A stretch of 64,000 bases of DNA from REEB85 sp018971455 (GTDB lineage: Bacteria > Pseudomonadota > Alphaproteobacteria > Acetobacterales > Acetobacteraceae): contig JAGWNT010000003.1 of assembly GCA_028871195.1 (NCBI GenBank), positions 1 through 64,000 of the forward strand, given 5' to 3'. The translations under genes and the position numbers were made by a program. Positions 25,997 to 34,345 of this stretch are shown here, one piece after another. Within the stretch, counting starts at the first letter, position 1; every line of letters begins with the position of its first letter. Under the pieces are notes generated by a model. The model worked only from the letters and a program-made list of their open reading frames with translations, did not search any database and was not told where the DNA came from.

Positions 25997-26844
25997 TGAG
26001 CACGCCGCCGGCCACCGGCCGCATCACGGATCATTACGCCGCCGGCGCCCGGCTCGATGCCGTGCTGAACGCCGTCCGCGCCGCCATCCCGCCCGGCCGC
26101 GCCTGCGATATTTCCGACCTTGCCCCGCTCGACCAGTTCCACGCCGGCGGCGCCGAGGCGACGGACGAGCTGGCGCGGCTGGCCGGCGTGCGGGCCGGCA
26201 TGCGGGTGCTCGATGTCGGCTGCGGCATTGGCGGCCCGGCGCGCCACCTGGCCGCGCGGTTCGCCTGCCAGGTGACCGGCCTCGATCTCGCCGCCGAGTA
26301 TTGCCGCATCGCCGAGGCGCTCACCACCCTGGTCGGGCTCGACGGGCGCGCCGCCTTCCAGGCCGGCGACGCCTGCAACCTGCCCTTCCCCGCCGGCGGG
26401 TTCGATCTCGTCTGGACGCAGCACGCCGCGATGAACATCGCCGACCGCCCCCGCCTCTACGCCGAAATGCACCGCGTGCTGGCGCCGGGCGGGGTCGTGG
26501 CGATCTACGACGCGGTGGCCGGCGACGGTGACGCGCCGCTTTTCCCGACGCCCTGGGCGGACCGGCCGGAGGACAGTTTCCTGCTGGCACCCGCCGCCAT
26601 GCGCACGCTGCTGGAGGCCGCCGGGTTCGAAATCACCGCCTGGCAGGATGCCACCGAGGCGGCGCGCGCCTGGTTCGCCCGCCGCCGCCCCGCCGCGCCG
26701 GCCGCCCCCGCCGCGCCCCCGCCGGCGCTCGGCCTGCATCTCCTGCTGGGCCCGGACACCAACCGCATGGTCGGCAATTTCGCCCGCAACGTTCTGGAAG
26801 GCCGCGTCGGCCTGCACATGGCGGTGGCACGCAAACCCGGGTGA
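25996..26844 (+). CDS. Class I SAM-dependent methyltransferase
   Basis: A 282-residue methyltransferase. Motif I is VLDVGCGIGGPARHLAARF (about 71-90), followed by VTGLDLAAEYC, AGDACNLPFPAGGFDLVWTQHAAMNI and HRVLAPGGVVAIYD. Overall layout resembles glycine/sarcosine or sterol/tocopherol-type small-molecule methyltransferases; the substrate is unknown. A Pro/Ala-rich linker (RRRPAAPAAPAAPPPA) sits near residue 235. GGGAG 6-8 nt before the ATG gives the start. Flanked by repeats on both sides (25952 and 26855). Confidence 0.82.
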   Translation: MSTPPATGRITDHYAAGARLDAVLNAVRAAIPPGRACDISDLAPLDQFHAGGAEATDELARLAGVRAGMRVLDVGCGIGGPARHLAARFACQVTGLDLAAEYCRIAEALTTLVGLDGRAAFQAGDACNLPFPAGGFDLVWTQHAAMNIADRPRLYAEMHRVLAPGGVVAIYDAVAGDGDAPLFPTPWADRPEDSFLLAPAAMRTLLEAAGFEITAWQDATEAARAWFARRRPAAPAAPAAPPPALGLHLLLGPDTNRMVGNFARNVLEGRVGLHMAVARKPG

Positions 26845-26854
26845 GCGGCCGGTC

Positions 26855-26919
26855 GGCCGGCGGGGTGGGCCGGCGGGGTGGGCCAGAGGGGCCGGCCAGA
26901 GGGGTGGGCCGGTGGGGCG
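26855..26919. repeat. Five tandem copies of a 13-bp minisatellite unit
   Basis: Units at 26855, 26868, 26881, 26894 and 26907, each 13 bp, follow GGCCRGNGGGGTG: units 1 and 2 are identical (GGCCGGCGGGGTG), units 3 and 4 have CAGA in the middle, and unit 5 ends GGGGCG. The array fills most of the 115-nt gap between the methyltransferase and the GST gene. Because 13 is not a multiple of 3 it is unlikely to be coding. Confidence 0.85.
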
Positions 26920-26959
26920 AAGGCGGCTATCGTCGCCGCGAGGCACCCCGGAGGATCCC

Positions 26960-27571
26960 ATGCGCCTGTACAATTCGATCGGCCCGAACCCGCACGTCGT
27001 GCGCATGTTCATCGCCGAGCGCGGTCTCGCCATTCCGCTCGTCCCGGTCGATCTGCGCGGCGGGGAGAACCGGCGGGCGCCGTACCTGGCCAAGAACCCG
27101 GCCGGCCAGCTGCCGGCGCTGGAGCTCGATGACGGGCGGGTGCTCACCGAAATCACCGCCATCTTCGAATATCTCGACGAGACCAGCCCCGGCCCGTCGC
27201 TGATCGGCGGTGATGCCTGGAGCCGCGCCGAGACCCGCATGTGGGTGCGCCGCATCGACCTCAACATCGTCGAGCCGTTGGCCGCGGGCTTCCGCTACGC
27301 CGAGGGGCTGAAGCTGTTCCAGAACCGCATCCACTGCATTCCGCAGGCGGCCGATGATTTCAAGCAGATCGCCCAGGAGAAGCTGGCCTGGCTCGACGGG
27401 CTGATGGCGGGCAAGGAATGGATCTGCGGCAGCCGCTTCACGCTGGCCGATATCCTGCTCTACGCCTTCCTCAATTTCGGCGCCGCCGTCGGCCAGCCGC
27501 TCGATCCCGCGCTGGCCAACATCAATGCCTGGTTCGCGCGGGTGAAGGCGCGGCCGAGCAGCGCCGCGTAG
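26960..27571 (+). CDS. Glutathione S-transferase family protein
   Basis: A 203-residue two-domain GST. N-terminal thioredoxin-like domain: MRLYNSIGPNPHVVRMFIAERG, KNPAGQLPALELDDGRVLTEITAIFEYLDE (cis-Pro and the glutathione gamma-Glu site E-S/T pattern, here TEIT). C-terminal helical domain with CGSRFTLADILLYAFLNF. The ATG has a GGAGG Shine-Dalgarno 5-6 nt upstream, fixing the start. Substrate unknown. Convergent with recQ across a palindromic element. Confidence 0.87.
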   Translation: MRLYNSIGPNPHVVRMFIAERGLAIPLVPVDLRGGENRRAPYLAKNPAGQLPALELDDGRVLTEITAIFEYLDETSPGPSLIGGDAWSRAETRMWVRRIDLNIVEPLAAGFRYAEGLKLFQNRIHCIPQAADDFKQIAQEKLAWLDGLMAGKEWICGSRFTLADILLYAFLNFGAAVGQPLDPALANINAWFARVKARPSSAA

Positions 27572-27614
27572 AGCACGATCCGACCTGATGGAATCATCAG
27601 ATCGGACGCTGCTC
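27571..27614. terminator. Long interrupted palindrome between gst and recQ, likely bidirectional terminator
   Basis: TCCGACCTGATG (27579-27590) and CATCAGATCGGA (27595-27606) form a 12-bp stem with one mismatch and a GAAT tetraloop. Outside a 3x3 bulge, GAGCA (27571-27575) and TGCTC (27610-27614) extend it. It occupies nearly the whole gap between two convergent genes. The sequence resembles GAGCA...GATCCGA...TCGGA...TGCTC intergenic palindromes I recall from other alphaproteobacterial genomes. Confidence 0.65.
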
Positions 27615-27620
27615 CAGCCC

Positions 27621-29465
27621 TCACCCTGCCTTGCGCAGCACGGCCAGCACCGCCGCCCCGTAGCGCGCGAGCTTCGAGGCGCCGACGCCCTTGACCTCGG
27701 CGAGCGCATCGAGCCCGTCCGGGCGGATGGCGGCGATCTCGCGCAGCACCGCGTCGTGGAAGATGACGTAAGGCGGCAGGGATTGCGCCTTGGCCTCGCC
27801 GGCGCGCCACTGGCGCAGCGCCTCGAACAGGCCGGGATCGCCGGCCGTCGCCGCGCTCGCGGTTGACCCGTCGCGCCTTGCGCCGCGCCGTTCGCGCGGC
27901 CGGTCGGCCTCGGCGCGCAGCATCACCGCCACCTCGCCGCGCAGGATCGGGCGCGCCACCTCGGCGCCAAGGCGCAAAGTCGCGAAGGTGCCGCTCTCCA
28001 CCTGCAACGCGCCGCGGGCGATGAGCTGGCGGATGACGCCGCGCCAGAACGCCTCCGGCCGGTCCCTGCCGATGCCGAACACCGGCAGCGTGTCGTGGCT
28101 CCATTGCACCACCGTGTCGGTGGCCTTGCCGGTCAGAACGGCCACCACATGCACGGCGCCGAAACGCTGGCCGGTGCGATAGACGGCCGAGAGCACTTTC
28201 TGCGCCTCCGTCGTGCCGTCGAAGACCTGCGCCGGGCTCAGGCAATTGTCGCAATGCCCGCACGCCGCACCCATCTCCTCGCCGAAGCATGCCAGCAGCG
28301 CGCGGGTGCGGCATTCCGGCGTTTCGGTCAGCGCGATCATGCTCTCCAGCCGCTCGCGCATCACCCGCTTCTGCGCCTCCGGCGCGGCCGAGCCCTGTAG
28401 GAAATAGCGGGCGCGGGCGATATCCTCGCCGCCATAGAGCAGCAGCGTCTCCGAGGGGTCGCCGTCGCGCCCGGCGCGGCCGATCTGCTGGTAGTACGCC
28501 TCCGGGCTGTCCGGCATGTCGAGATGGGCGACGAAGCGCACATCCGGCCGGTCGATGCCCATGCCGAAGGCAATCGTCGCCACCACCACCACCGCCTCGC
28601 CGGAGCGAAAGCGCGCCGCCGCGGCGCGCTTCTCCTCGGCCGGCAGCCCGGCATGGAAGGCGACGGCCGCGAACCCCTTCGCGCGCAGCGAGGCCGCGAT
28701 GCGCTCGGTCTTGTTGCGGCTGCCGCAATAGACGATGCCGGCCTCGCCCGGGTGGCGGGAGAGCAGGTCGAGCAGCTGCGCGGTCTCGCCGCTCTTGCCC
28801 GCGGCGGCGATGGTGAGGTTGGGGCGGTGAAAGCTGGCGACGAAGACCTCCGCCCCCTCCATGTCCAGCGCATGCAGGATATCGGCGCGCGTGCGTGGAT
28901 CGGCGGTGGCGGTCAGCGCCACCCGCGGCACGCCGGGGAAGTGGCGCGCCAGGCTGGCGAGCTCGCGGTATTCGGGCCGGAACTCGTGGCCCCACTGGCT
29001 GACGCAATGCGCCTCGTCGATGGCCAGCAGGCAGATCTCCTGGCGTTGCAGGCGCTCCAGCGTGCCGGAGCTCAGCAGCCGCTCGGGCGAGACGTAGATG
29101 AGATCGAGCGCGCCCGCGTCGAGCGCGCGGCCGATGCGGCGCTGCTCGTCGGGGTCGAGATCGGAATGCAGCGCGCCGGCCGCGACACCGAGCTGGCGCA
29201 GCCCGGCCACCTGGTCGTCCATCAGCGCGATCAGCGGAGAGACCACGATGGCCATGCCCGGCCGCACCAGGGCCGGCACCTGGTAGCACACGCTCTTGCC
29301 GCCGCCGGTCGGCATCAGCACCAGCGCGTCGCCGCCCCCTGTGACGTGCGCCACCACCCGTTCCTGCAGGCCGCGAAAGGCGGGAAAGCCGAAGGTCCGG
29401 GCCAGCACCTCGCGCGGCCGGCTTGTCCCCGTGGCGGCGGCGGGCGCCTCGGCGAGCAGATCCAT
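27621..29465 (-). CDS. recQ: ATP-dependent DNA helicase RecQ
   Basis: 3'-5' DNA helicase for recombination and fork repair, 614 residues. Domain order: helicase motif 0/I (RTFGFPAFRGLQERV, MPTGGGKSVCYQVP), motif II DEAHCVSQWGHEFRPEY, motifs IV-VI (GIVYCGSRNKTE, FGMGIDRPDVRFVAH, QIGRAGRDGDPS), the RQC zinc-binding region (CRTRALLACFGEE...CGHCDNCL), and an HRDC domain at the C-terminus (FEALRQWRAGEAKAQSLPPYVIF). Complete and of normal length. ATG at 29465. Confidence 0.96.
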   Translation of the reverse strand: MDLLAEAPAAATGTSRPREVLARTFGFPAFRGLQERVVAHVTGGGDALVLMPTGGGKSVCYQVPALVRPGMAIVVSPLIALMDDQVAGLRQLGVAAGALHSDLDPDEQRRIGRALDAGALDLIYVSPERLLSSGTLERLQRQEICLLAIDEAHCVSQWGHEFRPEYRELASLARHFPGVPRVALTATADPRTRADILHALDMEGAEVFVASFHRPNLTIAAAGKSGETAQLLDLLSRHPGEAGIVYCGSRNKTERIAASLRAKGFAAVAFHAGLPAEEKRAAAARFRSGEAVVVVATIAFGMGIDRPDVRFVAHLDMPDSPEAYYQQIGRAGRDGDPSETLLLYGGEDIARARYFLQGSAAPEAQKRVMRERLESMIALTETPECRTRALLACFGEEMGAACGHCDNCLSPAQVFDGTTEAQKVLSAVYRTGQRFGAVHVVAVLTGKATDTVVQWSHDTLPVFGIGRDRPEAFWRGVIRQLIARGALQVESGTFATLRLGAEVARPILRGEVAVMLRAEADRPRERRGARRDGSTASAATAGDPGLFEALRQWRAGEAKAQSLPPYVIFHDAVLREIAAIRPDGLDALAEVKGVGASKLARYGAAVLAVLRKAG

Positions 29466-29564
29466 CTCAGCGCGCCCCGGTCAGCATCCCCGCCGGCCGT
29501 CCCGCCTGCGCATGGCGGCCGGGGAGCGACCCGAGGCAGGGGTGGACAGCATGGCCGATTCCTT

Positions 29565-29599
29565 CGGGCGAGTGGGCGTCCTGTCTGCCCGCCCGCCCG
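29565..29599 (-). terminator. GC-rich hairpin downstream of the b-type cytochrome gene
   Basis: CGGGCGAGTGGGC (29565-29577) and GCCCGCCCGCCCG (29587-29599) pair over 13 positions with one mismatch and one wobble, around a 9-nt loop. It begins 8 nt after the stop of the minus-strand cytochrome gene, the usual position for a terminator, but lacks a T run. The rest of the 29466-29607 gap shows nothing else. Confidence 0.5.
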
Positions 29600-29607
29600 C
29601 GGTCGCG

Positions 29608-30216
29608 TCAATCGGCGCGCGGCGCGAGGAAGCCGAACATGCGCTGCAGAATGGCCTCGCCGCCAAGCTGGTGCAGCAGGGCGAGGCCGGCATGGGCGAT
29701 CAGATAGGCCCACATCGCGTTGCCGAGCGTGCCGTGGATATTGAGGGCGAGCCAGCGCAGCAGGGTGCCGGGGGCGAGGAACCAGCCCAGCCCGCTCACC
29801 GCCACGGCCGAGGCGCACAGCAGGCCGAGCCCGTGCGTGGCGCTGGCCAGCGGGCGGTCATGCCCGGTCGGCAGGCGCAGGCGGCGCAGGCTGACGAGGT
29901 GCTCCTCCGCGTCGCCGCGCAGGCTCGCCCAGCCGGCGGCCGTGAACCAGGGGAAAAGCCGGCTCCACCGCGTCTCGCCCCGGCGCACGACCATCCACAG
30001 CCAGAACAGCGTCAGCACGCCGATGGCGCTCAGCCCGACGGCTTGGTGCGCCTGCCAGAGCAGCCCGCCCGACCCGCCGCGGAAGGGCACGTGCATCACC
30101 AGGCTGCTGAAAAGCTGATGAACGACCGAGGCGGCCACCAGAAGGTGGATCACCATGGTCGTCAGGGAATGCGCGCCGCTGCGCCGCACGCTCTGTCCCA
30201 ACACCGTCGAACTCAT
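29608..30216 (-). CDS. Cytochrome b561/b-type membrane haem protein
   Basis: A 202-residue integral membrane protein with four hydrophobic helices: MVIHLLVAASVVHQLFSSLVMH, HQAVGLSAIGVLTLFWLWMVV, ATHGLGLLCASAVAVSGLGWFL and NIHGTLGNAMWAYLIAHAGLALLHQLGG. Paired histidines in helices 1, 2, 3 and 4 are as expected for di-haem cytochrome b561 or the cytochrome b subunit of small dehydrogenases. The ATG at 30216 is chosen because GGAG lies 6 nt upstream; an ATG at 30228 adds four residues and has no clear site. The electron donor is unknown. Confidence 0.8.
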   Translation of the reverse strand: MSSTVLGQSVRRSGAHSLTTMVIHLLVAASVVHQLFSSLVMHVPFRGGSGGLLWQAHQAVGLSAIGVLTLFWLWMVVRRGETRWSRLFPWFTAAGWASLRGDAEEHLVSLRRLRLPTGHDRPLASATHGLGLLCASAVAVSGLGWFLAPGTLLRWLALNIHGTLGNAMWAYLIAHAGLALLHQLGGEAILQRMFGFLAPRAD

Positions 30217-30242
30217 CGGTCGCTCCATCGTCTTGAGCCATC

Positions 30243-30296
30243 ATGTTGCATTGCAGCATATGGCATCGCGATGGCGCGAAGCTTGCGAATTCGCAA
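30243..30296. promoter_or_regulatory. Two palindromes upstream of the b-type cytochrome gene, candidate operators
   Basis: ATGTTGCATTGCAGCAT (30243-30259) is a 17-bp inverted repeat with one mismatched pair, and TTGCGAATTCGCAA (30283-30296) is a perfect 14-bp palindrome. They lie 27-43 and 67-80 bp upstream of the cytochrome start, in the 136-nt gap after cydC. The placement suits binding of a dimeric regulator. Confidence 0.5.
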
Positions 30297-30352
30297 TCCG
30301 GCCCTTCCATGGGGGCCTGCCATGCGGATTGCTCGGGTCGGAGCGGCGCGGC

Positions 30353-31981
30353 CTACCCGGCCGCGGCCACCGCGTGGCCGCCCGACAGGCGCCAGATGCG
30401 ATCCACCCGCTCCGCGCCGGTCAGGCGATGGGCGATCAGGATGAGGGTGCGGCCCTCGGCGGTCTCGTTCAGCGTCTGGAAGAAATCGCGCTCGGTTTCG
30501 GCGTCCAGCCCGGCGCAGGGCTCGTCGAGAATGAGGATCGGCGCCGGTGAGAGCAGCGTGCGGGCGAGCGCCAGCCGCCGCCCCTGGCCGCCCGAGAAGC
30601 GCACCCCGCCCTCGCCCACCCAGGTATCGAGGCCATCCGGCAGGGCACGCACCAGATCGGCGATGCGCGCGCCCTCGAGCGCGGCCCACAAGGCCGCCTC
30701 GTCCGCCTCGGGCCGGCCGAGCAGGAGGTTGGCGCGGATGGTGTCGTCGAACAGGTGGGTGGTCTGGCTCAGCCAGGCCATGCGGCCGCGGATGTCGGTG
30801 GCGGCAAGGCTCGCCAGATCGACGCCGCCGAGCAGCACGCGCCCGGATTGCGGCGCCACCACCTTCAGCGCAAGCGCCGCCAGGCTGGACTTGCCCACCC
30901 CCGAGGGTCCGATCAGCGCGACGCGCGCGCCCTGCGGAACGTCCAGCGTCAACCCGTCGAACACGGGCGGTCGATTGGGCTGCCAGCGGAAATGCACGCC
31001 CTCGAAACGCAGCGCGCTGCCGCGCGGCAGCGCGGCGGGGGTGGCGGGCTCCGCCAGCGGAAGCGGGCCCTCGGCGGCCTCCAGCACGCGCTCCGCTGCG
31101 CCGGCGGCCTGCCCGGCCAGGGCGCCGGCGCGCGGCAGCCCGCCCACCGCCTCGAAAGCGGCCACGGTGACGAAGGCGATCGGCACCGCGGCGGCGGGAT
31201 GGGCGCCGGCGGCGAGCAGCACGGCCAGCATGGCGGCCTGGGCGCAGAGGAAGGCCGCGGCGCCGGCCAGGGCGGAGCGGCGGGCGGCGGCATCCTGCGC
31301 GGCGAGCAGGGCGGCCTCCCGGGCCTGGATGTCGGCCAGCATCCGCCCTTCGGCGCCGAACAGGCGCACCTCGCGCATGCCGCCGATCAGGTCGAGCGCG
31401 GCAATGCGCAAGGCCGCGGCGGACGCGGCTAGGCGCTGCCCGGCGGCGCGCGTGTCCCGCGCCGCCAGCCAGGGCAGGCCGAAGGCGGCCAGCAGGAACA
31501 GCAGCCCGACGGCGGCCGCCAGCGCATGGCTGCTGCGCCCGATGAACCAGAGCAGCGCCGGCAGCATCAGCACCGCGCCGGCCAGCGGCACCAGGATGCG
31601 CAGATAGAGCCCGTCCAGCGCCTCGACATCGCCGACCAGGCGCGAGAGCACGTCTCCGGCGCGGCGGAAGCCGAGGCCGCCGGCGGCGCGGGCGGCGAAG
31701 CCACGGAAGAACCACACGCGCAGATCGGCCAATGCGCGGAACATCGCGTCGTGCGTCGCCAGCCGCTCGCCGTAGCGCAGGACCACCCGGGCCGGGCCGA
31801 GGATCCGCAACGCCAGCGGCGCGGCCAGCACGCTGCCGGCGAGCGCGCCCGCGATCAGTGCGCCGGAGACCCCCATCAACGCCAGCGCGGTGGCCAGCGC
31901 GGCGACCGAGACCAGGCCGCCGAAGACCAGGGGGACGAGCTGCCCGCGCCACAGCGCAACGATGCGCAGCAACGGCTTCAT
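30353..31981 (-). CDS. cydC: Thiol reductant ABC exporter subunit CydC
   Basis: Half of the CydDC heterodimeric ABC exporter, which moves glutathione/cysteine to the periplasm and is needed for cytochrome bd and c-type cytochrome assembly. The 542-residue product has six N-terminal membrane helices (about 1-290) and an ATPase domain with Walker A IGPSGVGKSS, signature RFSGGQGRRLALARTLL, Walker B ILILDEPCAGLD and H-loop IAHRLTG. It overlaps cydD by 4 nt. cydAB are not in the window. Confidence 0.9.
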   Translation of the reverse strand: MKPLLRIVALWRGQLVPLVFGGLVSVAALATALALMGVSGALIAGALAGSVLAAPLALRILGPARVVLRYGERLATHDAMFRALADLRVWFFRGFAARAAGGLGFRRAGDVLSRLVGDVEALDGLYLRILVPLAGAVLMLPALLWFIGRSSHALAAAVGLLFLLAAFGLPWLAARDTRAAGQRLAASAAALRIAALDLIGGMREVRLFGAEGRMLADIQAREAALLAAQDAAARRSALAGAAAFLCAQAAMLAVLLAAGAHPAAAVPIAFVTVAAFEAVGGLPRAGALAGQAAGAAERVLEAAEGPLPLAEPATPAALPRGSALRFEGVHFRWQPNRPPVFDGLTLDVPQGARVALIGPSGVGKSSLAALALKVVAPQSGRVLLGGVDLASLAATDIRGRMAWLSQTTHLFDDTIRANLLLGRPEADEAALWAALEGARIADLVRALPDGLDTWVGEGGVRFSGGQGRRLALARTLLSPAPILILDEPCAGLDAETERDFFQTLNETAEGRTLILIAHRLTGAERVDRIWRLSGGHAVAAAG

Positions 31982-33669
31982 GCCGCCCCCCGTGCCGGCG
32001 CCGCGCGGCCGTCGCGCAGATCGAGCCGGCGGCCGGAAAAGGCGTGGGCCGCCGCCGAATGGCTTGCCAGGATGACGGTGCGCCCCAGGGTCAGCCGGCG
32101 CAGGCTGTCCAGCACCTCGGCCTCGGTCACCGGATCGAGCTGGGCGGTCGGCTCGTCGAGCAGCAGCAGCGGCGCGTTCTTGAGGAAGGCCCGCGCGATG
32201 GCGACACGCTGCGCCTGGCCGCCGGACAGGCCGAAGCCGCCCTCGCCCAGCGTGGTGTCGAGCCCGTGCGGCAGCAGGGCCGCGAAACTCTCGACGCGGG
32301 CGAAGCGCGCCGCCTCCTCGACCTCCTCATCCGTCGCCTCGGGCCGGGCGAAATGGATGTTCTCGCGGATGGTGGCGGCAAACAGCACCGGGCGCTGGCC
32401 GATCCAGCCGATCAGCCGCGCGAGCGCCTGCGGCACGATGGTGGCGATGTCGGCGCCGTTGATGGTGACACGGCCGCGATCGGGGCGGGCGAAGCCGAGC
32501 AGGATCTCGATCACCGTCGATTTGCCGGCGCCGGACGGGCCGGCCAGCACCAGCGTCTCGCCGGCCGGAACGCGGAAGGACAGCCCGTCCAGGGCCGGGC
32601 CCCGCGCCGCGTCCCAGGTCAGGTGGACATCCTCGAAGGCGATGCTGACGCCGCGCGCGGCGACGCTGCGCACCTCCAGCGCGGGCGGCGGCGGCGGCGG
32701 GGCCGGCAGCACGGCCAGCGCCTCGCCCGCGCCGAGCGCGTGCATGCGCTCCTGATAGGCGGCAGCGAAGCCGCGCAGCGGGGCGAAGAACTCGCCGACC
32801 AGCAGCAGCACGAACAGCGCCACATCCGGCCGCGCCAGCCGGCCGGCCGCCAGCGCGCCGCCATAGCGCAGGGCGAGCAGCACCAGGGCCAGAGCCGCGG
32901 CGAGGTCCAGTGCGGCCGAGGACAGGAAGGCCATGCGCAGCACGCGCATGGTGCGCCGGCGCAGCTCGTCGGCCGCGACGCCGATGGCGGCCGCCTCGGC
33001 CTCCGCGCGGCCGGCCAGCACGATGGTGGCGATCCCGCGCACGCGGTCGAGAAAGCGGGCCTGCAGGCGGCTCAGCGCCTCGAACTGCCGGCGCGAGGCG
33101 GCGGCGGCGCCGATGCCCGACAGCGCCATGGCGAACGGCACCAGCAAGCCGGCGCCGCCCAGCACCAGGGCGGCCCAGGGATCGGCCACCAGCACGGCCA
33201 ATCCGACCAGGATCGGTCCGGCGATGGCGAACATGGCCGCCGGCGCCCAGCGCGCGAACAACCCGTCCACCGCCTCGATGCGATCGACGGCCAGCGCCGT
33301 GAGTTCGCCCGAGTGGTGGCGGCGCAGCAGGGCCGGGCCGGCGCCCACCAGGCTTGCCAGCACGTCCGAGCGCAATCGCCGCCGGGCGCCGGCGCCGGCA
33401 TTGAAGGCGGCGCGCTCGGCCACCAGCCCGGTCGCGGCCCGCAGCAGGGCGGCGCCCGCGAAGCCCGCGAACAGCCACGCCGACGGGACGGCGCGGGACA
33501 GCGCGGCCGCCAGGATGGCGGCGATGCAGCCGGCCTGGACAATGGCCAGTGCACTGCCCGCCAGCAGGCTGGCGGCCACCGGAACGGCACTGCGCCGCGC
33601 GCCGCGCACCTGGCGGCGCAGCCAATCGCGCGCGGCCAAGCGGCCGGCCTGCTGCTTCGAGTCGGTCAT
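31978..33669 (-). CDS. cydD: Thiol reductant ABC exporter subunit CydD
   Basis: The partner exporter half, 563 residues: membrane domain (about 20-310) with the usual cytoplasmic loop, then an ATPase domain with Walker A AGPSGAGKST, signature GLSGGQAQRVAIARAFL, Walker B LLLLDEPTAQLD and H-loop ASHSAAAHA. The order cydD-cydC with a 4-nt overlap is standard. Transcription probably begins at the promoter found at 33826-33854. Confidence 0.9.
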   Translation of the reverse strand: MTDSKQQAGRLAARDWLRRQVRGARRSAVPVAASLLAGSALAIVQAGCIAAILAAALSRAVPSAWLFAGFAGAALLRAATGLVAERAAFNAGAGARRRLRSDVLASLVGAGPALLRRHHSGELTALAVDRIEAVDGLFARWAPAAMFAIAGPILVGLAVLVADPWAALVLGGAGLLVPFAMALSGIGAAAASRRQFEALSRLQARFLDRVRGIATIVLAGRAEAEAAAIGVAADELRRRTMRVLRMAFLSSAALDLAAALALVLLALRYGGALAAGRLARPDVALFVLLLVGEFFAPLRGFAAAYQERMHALGAGEALAVLPAPPPPPPALEVRSVAARGVSIAFEDVHLTWDAARGPALDGLSFRVPAGETLVLAGPSGAGKSTVIEILLGFARPDRGRVTINGADIATIVPQALARLIGWIGQRPVLFAATIRENIHFARPEATDEEVEEAARFARVESFAALLPHGLDTTLGEGGFGLSGGQAQRVAIARAFLKNAPLLLLDEPTAQLDPVTEAEVLDSLRRLTLGRTVILASHSAAAHAFSGRRLDLRDGRAAPARGAA

Positions 33670-33825
33670 CGCCGGCGGGTTTAGCGCATGATGGCGGAAT
33701 TGACAGTCCCGCGAGCGGAACGGCCGCGATTTTCGCGCTTTGTTCCGAATTTGACCTGCAAGCGGCCGCGGGCGCGACGAGGCGGCGCGATCATAACGAT
33801 TTCGTGCCGATTAATTCTATTATTT

Positions 33826-33854
33826 AGTATAATTGTTATGGATGATAATATTAA
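33826..33854 (-). promoter_or_regulatory. Predicted sigma-70-type promoter of cydDC in an AT-rich island
   Basis: On the minus strand, TTAATA (33849-33854) and TATACT (33826-33831) are spaced by exactly 17 nt, with five of six bases of the -10 matching. The segment 33785-33860 is markedly AT-rich in a roughly 70 percent GC region. The leader to the cydD ATG would be about 150 nt. The -35 overlaps the stop codon of the upstream cupin gene. The remainder of 33670-33850 shows no gene. Confidence 0.55.
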
Positions 33855-34345
33855 CCGGCCCAGATGTGGTTCACCCCGTCCCCGAAGCGGTCGAAGGCCA
33901 CGCCATAGACATGCAGCGACACCGCCTCCTGCGTGCCGAGATTGGCGAGGCGGTGAATGGCCAGCCGGTCGGCCGGCGCGTGGCTGGTGTCGCCCGCCCG
34001 GCGGGCTAGGCAGGTGGTCGGCAGCGCGACGTCGCCCTCGGCGCGGAAGAAGGTCTCGGTCAGCAGGCCGCGCTGCACGCCCAGCGCGCACCAGGTGCGA
34101 TGGCCGTGCACGGGCGACATCTGCCCCGGTGACCAGACGATGGCGACGACGGCGTAGCCCTTGCTGTCATTGTGCAGCAGGTGGCGGGTGTAGCGGGCCG
34201 GATCGCCGGGGCAGGCGCGGTCCGCCAGCAGGTCGGGGTCGGCCAGATAGGGCGCGATGGCGGCGGCGACCAGCGCCTCACGCCCGGGCAGCGGCGCCGC
34301 GGCGGCGGTGGCGACGTCGGCCAGCAGGCGATCGAGCGCGGTCAT
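33851..34345 (-). CDS. Cysteine dioxygenase-type (thiol dioxygenase) cupin
   Basis: A 164-residue cupin related to cysteine and 3-mercaptopropionate dioxygenases, which oxidise a thiol to a sulfinate with non-haem iron. The facial triad is visible: HGH in MSPVHGHRTWCALGV, and a third histidine in SLHVYGVAFDR. The helical N-terminus ends YTRHLLHNDSKGYAVVAIVW, as in the family. It overlaps the upstream GntR regulator by 4 nt, so the regulator probably controls a thiol or taurine-type catabolic step. Substrate (cysteine or other thiol) not assignable. Confidence 0.75.
   Translation of the reverse strand: MTALDRLLADVATAAAAPLPGREALVAAAIAPYLADPDLLADRACPGDPARYTRHLLHNDSKGYAVVAIVWSPGQMSPVHGHRTWCALGVQRGLLTETFFRAEGDVALPTTCLARRAGDTSHAPADRLAIHRLANLGTQEAVSLHVYGVAFDRFGDGVNHIWAG

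Noticed and set aside
26855..26919. CRISPR-like array
   Set aside because: The units are 13 bp with no spacers and no cas genes are nearby; it is a tandem minisatellite.
25324..27267. 647-codon minus-strand open frame across the methyltransferase and the minisatellite
   Set aside because: No family motif and composition of a shadow; the plus-strand methyltransferase, chromate transporter and GST explain the region.
31732..33684. 650-codon plus-strand open frame opposite cydD
   Set aside because: Antisense to an intact cydD; low-complexity Arg/Gln/Gly content with no domain.
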